This document shows, one piece after another, positions 61,260 through 64,000 of a stretch of DNA of 64,000 nucleotides. Made by a program: the position numbers and the translations under genes. The notes below the pieces were generated by a model, which saw only the letters and a list, made by a program, of their open reading frames with translations, was not told the DNA's origin and searched no databases. Position 1 is the first letter of the stretch. Every line of letters begins with the position of its first letter. This DNA is from Myxococcales bacterium (GTDB lineage Bacteria; Myxococcota_A; Polyangia; Polyangiales; Polyangiaceae): the NCBI GenBank assembly GCA_025355005.1, contig JANXLV010000276.1, forward strand, positions 1-64,000. The letters run 5' to 3'.

Positions 61260-61997
61260 TCAAAATGTATAGCGAAGGGACAGCGCGCCGTCCCAGGCGA
61301 GGGGGGTGTCGCTTGCGCCGATCGTCTTCTTGAAGCCGGTGAGATCGCGGGCGCCGCCGAGGAGGCCCAGCGCGAGGTGGCGATCCATCTGGTACCACTC
61401 CACGCCCAGGTGTCCGCCGAAGTAGAGATTGAGCGTCTCGGCGTTCTTGTAGCCGATGTTCGCGAGCGCGCTCTTCGCGATGTCCGCCTTCGCGAAGCCC
61501 ACGCTGCCCTCGAGGAAGATCGCGACGGGGTCCGTGATGTGGACCGTGCCACGCAGGCCGGCTCCGAAGCCGAACGCAGCAAACGCGTGCGTCTTGGGCG
61601 CGTTTTGCAGGTTGCTGGTGTCCGTGAAGAACAGGTTTCCCTCACCGAACACCATGAGGAACTTGAGAGGCTCGTACCCGGCCTGGAGCCGCAGCTCTGG
61701 TGCAGTCGGCGCGACCTTCCGGAACTGACCGACGAAGCCCAGCGCGCCGAGCGCTGACTGCAGCACGATGCCGCGCTTGTGCGGCTGCACAGGTGGGGGA
61801 TCGTCAGGCGAAGGGGCCGGCTTGCTGTTGTCCGTCGTGGGGAGCGTGGTGAGGTTCGACGTGTCGATCACCGTGTGCTCTTCGGCGTGCGCGACGCTCG
61901 CGGACAAGCAGCAAAACGCCAGCGTTACGAGCGCTGCGCGGAGAGATGAGATCCCGAGCTTCGACTTCGTCGTGCGGCTCACGTGCCGAGCATACAC
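61260..61997 (-). CDS. Outer-membrane beta-barrel protein
   Basis: 245 residues. Signal peptide ending SVAHA, a Pro/Asp/Thr linker, then about ten amphipathic strands (ELRLQAGYEPLKFLMVFGEGNLF, FGAGLRGTVHITDPVAIFLEGSVGF, LNLYFGGHLGVEWYQM, LALGLLGGARDL) ending in WDGALSLRYTF with a C-terminal Phe as required by the BAM machinery. Similar small barrels occur in myxobacterial gliding and envelope clusters. It starts one base before the CAP-domain gene stop. Confidence 0.7.
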   Translation of the reverse strand: MYARHVSRTTKSKLGISSLRAALVTLAFCCLSASVAHAEEHTVIDTSNLTTLPTTDNSKPAPSPDDPPPVQPHKRGIVLQSALGALGFVGQFRKVAPTAPELRLQAGYEPLKFLMVFGEGNLFFTDTSNLQNAPKTHAFAAFGFGAGLRGTVHITDPVAIFLEGSVGFAKADIAKSALANIGYKNAETLNLYFGGHLGVEWYQMDRHLALGLLGGARDLTGFKKTIGASDTPLAWDGALSLRYTF

Positions 61998-62513
61998 TCA
62001 CTTGAAGTTCTGGACAGCCCACACCTTGCCGCCGGAGCTGGTGTAGAAGCCGCACGCCACTTGCGTGTACTTTGCATTCTTCATGTTCTCGTAGTGGCCG
62101 CCGCCGGGCCCCTCCGCCCACATGGCCTTCAAGCAGCTGGTGACCATGGTGGCATCCGCGGGCCCCGGCCATCCCGGACACTCGTCCTGAGCAAACTCCA
62201 TGCATTTTCCAAATGCGCCATGAGGGCTGCCACTGGAGTCACTCTTGGCCTGCCCATCCACACAGCTCTCTTCATCCATCCATCGCGTGAGAGCAGGCGA
62301 TCCCACGGTCTTCCGGTACGCATTGATGGAGTCGACACAAGCCTGCTGAGCCGTCCCGTCACCAGTCCCATCGCCGGTGCCTGACCCAGTACCAGTCCCA
62401 GTTCCGGTTCCAGTTCCGGTTCCGGTTCCAGGGCTCGTGCTGTCACTGCTGCAACCAGCGAGAGCAACCAGCACGACGACCACGACCGCCCCCCCCATCG
62501 CGACGTTCCTCAT
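61998..62513 (-). CDS. CAP/SCP-domain lipoprotein
   Basis: 171 residues. Lipobox VALAGC, a Gly-Thr repeat linker, then a CAP (SCP/PR1-like) domain: QACVDSINAYRKTVGSPALTRW, GGGHYENMKNAKYTQVACGFYTSSGGKVWAVQNF. CAP domains are extracellular and may bind lipids or act as proteases. Directly abuts the outer-membrane gene downstream. Confidence 0.8.
   Translation of the reverse strand: MRNVAMGGAVVVVVLVALAGCSSDSTSPGTGTGTGTGTGTGTGSGTGDGTGDGTAQQACVDSINAYRKTVGSPALTRWMDEESCVDGQAKSDSSGSPHGAFGKCMEFAQDECPGWPGPADATMVTSCLKAMWAEGPGGGHYENMKNAKYTQVACGFYTSSGGKVWAVQNFK
62073..62084 (+). repeat. Dispersed TGCAT motif copy (exact)
   Basis: TGCATTCTTCAT followed by GTTCTCG, antisense inside the CAP lipoprotein gene (codons for ENMKNAKYT). 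Confidence 0.45.
62386..62430. repeat. CCRGTT hexamer tandem repeat
   Basis: Seven or eight imperfect hexamers (CCAGTT/CCGGTT and variants) encoding the Gly-Thr linker of the CAP lipoprotein. Confidence 0.8.
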
Positions 62514-62528
62514 TCCACGAGTGTACCG

Positions 62529-63287
62529 CTATTTGAGCAGCCAGCCGAAGAGCATGTGCTTCGTGGTCGCGCGCGACACCTGCGCGATGGAGTCAACCAG
62601 CGGGATCTCCTTCGGGCACACCTCCACGCAGTTCTGCGCCTTGCCGCAGTCCGCGACGCCGCCCTCGCCCATGACGGCCTCGAGCCGCTCCGTCGCGTGC
62701 ATGCTGCCGCTCGGGTGGAGGTTGAAGAGGCGCACCTGGTTGATCGCCGCGGGCCCGATGAAATTCGAGTGATCGTTCACCTGCGGGCATGCCTCGAGGC
62801 AGCAGCCGCACGTCATGCAGCGCGACAGCGGGTACGCCTCTTCCTGGTTCTCCGGCGCCTGGCGCGGACCGGGCCCGAGCTCGTGTGAGCCGTCGAGCGT
62901 GATCCATGCCTTCACCTTCGTGAGGTCGTGAAACATGCGCGAGCGATCGACGATGAGGTCGCGCACGAGCGGGAACTTCGTCATCGGCGCGAGGGTGATC
63001 GGCTCGCCGTTGGGGCTGATCTGATCGATGAGCGCGGTGCAAGACTGTCGCACGCGCCCGTTCACGATCATGGTGCACGCGCCGCACACCTCTTCGAGGC
63101 ACGACGACTCCCACACCACGGGCGCCACCTTCGTGCCGTCCACCGTCACGGGGTTCCGCTGCACTTCCATGAGCGCGCTGATCACGTTCATGCGCGGGTG
63201 CCACTCCACGTCGAACTCTTCCCAGCGCTTCTCCTTCGTGGGGCTGTCCTGGCGGAGAATCTTGAGGCGGATCTTCTTGTCTGACAT
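62529..63287 (-). CDS. sdhB: Succinate dehydrogenase/fumarate reductase iron-sulfur subunit
   Basis: 252 residues. An N-terminal [2Fe-2S] plant-type cluster, Cys63, Cys68, Cys71 and Cys83 (SSCLEEVCGACTMIVNG...SC), and a C-terminal ferredoxin-like pair, CMTCGCCLEACP and CGKAQNCVEVCPK, for the [4Fe-4S] and [3Fe-4S] clusters. It passes electrons from SdhA to the quinone in complex II at the inner membrane. The membrane anchor SdhC is not in the window. Follows sdhA after 36 bases. Confidence 0.95.
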   Translation of the reverse strand: MSDKKIRLKILRQDSPTKEKRWEEFDVEWHPRMNVISALMEVQRNPVTVDGTKVAPVVWESSCLEEVCGACTMIVNGRVRQSCTALIDQISPNGEPITLAPMTKFPLVRDLIVDRSRMFHDLTKVKAWITLDGSHELGPGPRQAPENQEEAYPLSRCMTCGCCLEACPQVNDHSNFIGPAAINQVRLFNLHPSGSMHATERLEAVMGEGGVADCGKAQNCVEVCPKEIPLVDSIAQVSRATTKHMLFGWLLK

Positions 63288-63323
63288 GGGGCGTTCTCTT
63301 CCGAAGTTCTTTCGTTCCGCGGA

Positions 63324-64000
63324 TCAGGCGGAGGGCGTGGCGGCGGCGGACTTCTTTGATTCCTTGCCGTCGAGTGCCCCCGTGGCAGCGGCGCTTGCTG
63401 CGCCCGCTTGCTCGTACTTGCGTGCGCGCGGTGTCACCAGGCTGATGTCCACGGAGTCCGTGACGTGTACCGAGCGCCCGGCCAGATTGTAGTCCAGCTC
63501 GCGCACGTAGGTCACTTCGCTGCGGCCCTTTTCTCCGCCCTTGTAGAGCGCCAACGTGGACCGCAGAAACTCCTTGTCGTTGCGATCCTTGAACGCGGGC
63601 TTGAAGTGCGCGCCGCGTGACTCGTCCCTGTTGCGCGCGCCCTGGGCGATCACGCGCGCGAGGACGAGCATGTTGTTCAAGTGGCGCACGAACTGGGCGC
63701 CTCGGTTCGCGTGCTCAGACGTGTCGAGCACGTTGACCTTCTTCGCGCGGTCCTCGAGCTCGTCGATCTTCGCGATGACCTTGTCGAGCTTGTCGTTGTG
63801 GCGCTCGATGGTGCAGTCGAGCAGCATGGCGTCGCCGAGCTCCTTGTGGAGACCGTACGGGTTCTCCTTGCCATCGAGCTTCAGGAGGTCCGTGTATTTT
63901 GCACGTTCACGCTTCTCTGCCTTGTCGAACGTGGACTTCGGCGAGTCGTAGCCGGACGTCTTCATGTTCTTGCGATACGTCGCCATGGACGGGCCCGTCA
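63324..64000 (-). CDS. sdhA: Succinate dehydrogenase flavoprotein subunit, C-terminal part
   Basis: Partial: the frame is open through the window edge, leaving 224 C-terminal residues. They match the helical and C-terminal domain of SdhA (LDTSEHANRGAQFVRHLNNMLVLARVIAQGARNRDESRGAHF, with the active-site Arg loop, and RSEVTYVRELDYNL). The FAD domain lies outside the window. A short Ala/Lys tail (ESKKSAAATPSA) is an extension beyond the usual end. In operon with sdhB. Confidence 0.93.
   Translation of the reverse strand, partial: TGPSMATYRKNMKTSGYDSPKSTFDKAEKRERAKYTDLLKLDGKENPYGLHKELGDAMLLDCTIERHNDKLDKVIAKIDELEDRAKKVNVLDTSEHANRGAQFVRHLNNMLVLARVIAQGARNRDESRGAHFKPAFKDRNDKEFLRSTLALYKGGEKGRSEVTYVRELDYNLAGRSVHVTDSVDISLVTPRARKYEQAGAASAAATGALDGKESKKSAAATPSA
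63893..63904 (+). repeat. Dispersed TGCAT motif copy (exact)
   Basis: TGTATTTTGCAC followed by GTTCACG, antisense inside sdhA (codons for ERAKYTD). Confidence 0.45.

Overview
The window is a stretch of high-GC (by eye, upper sixties percent) bacterial chromosome from a myxobacterium-like organism (Myxococcota, most likely near the Polyangiales). This is inferred from many secreted lipoproteins with Asp/Gly/Ser-rich linkers (SDAG, DGG), a vWA lipoprotein, SUMF1-fold lipoproteins, a HEAT-like/Ser-Thr kinase fusion, a REC-REC-DUF4388 protein, CnaB-like repeat proteins, and the chromosomal dnaA region. No phage, insertion sequence, integrase or CRISPR array was seen. Genes are packed on both strands, and many operons use 4-base (ATGA/GTGA) or 1-base (TGATG) stop-start overlaps.

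Layout, left half. 1-5149: three overlapping genes for a DUF5682-like protein (5' end outside the window), a vWA protein with an intact metal site and a protein with two SWIM zinc fingers; this resembles the effector/adaptor part of a MoxR-vWA system. 5176-8072: lipoproteins, a hydroxyacid-oxoacid transhydrogenase and a hotdog thioesterase. 8229-10440: a TetR regulator divergent from a cytochrome P450, with paired TGAGGC-type operators over the P450 promoter. 11314-12738: a TetR regulator and a cupin, with CTTTACGATCGTAAAG-type operators. 12691-20539: a truncated-looking Asp-box protein, two SUMF1-fold lipoproteins, a large lipoprotein, and a 1105-residue protein ending in an active-looking Ser/Thr kinase. 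20519-27265: a Kelch-like lipoprotein, a Nudix/wHTH protein, a ferritin-like protein coupled to a YbiT-type ABC-F ATPase, an iron superoxide dismutase and a DUF4097-like lipoprotein. 27366-29956: a coupled operon of a DUF455 ferritin-like protein, an ATP-grasp-like protein and a membrane-anchored Pro-rich protein. 30059-30145: tRNA-Ser(GGA).

Layout, right half. 30197-35428: a sulfatase-fold lipoprotein and the REC-REC-DUF4388-TM protein. 35492-39550: an Eis-like acetyltransferase, a membrane protein, an envelope protein and a peptidase-MA metalloprotease. 39588-47974: vWA lipoprotein, a 978-residue repeat/PDZ protein, a YbgC-type thioesterase with a lipoprotein, and miaE followed by two unknown genes. 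47978-51298: an outer-membrane protein, a 0.67 kb intergenic region that looks like oriC, and dnaA carrying an in-frame 12-bp minisatellite. 51347-56149: an RCK/TrkA-N channel without a canonical filter coupled to a SET-domain methyltransferase, an LpqC-type esterase, a sterol-desaturase-family hydroxylase and cysS. 56198-61131: an MlaE/FtsX permease operon, then DUF2203, FolE, SDR and Rieske genes. 61260-64000: outer-membrane and CAP-domain proteins, then sdhB and the end of sdhA.

The most unusual signal is dispersed. A low-GC 12-mer, TGYATHYTNCAY, often followed by GTGAATTG-like sequence, occurs in eleven exact and at least four near-exact copies on both strands, almost all inside genes, where it forces AT-rich synonymous codons. 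It resembles a genome-wide DNA recognition word (uptake, segregation or repair signal) more than a gene-level element.
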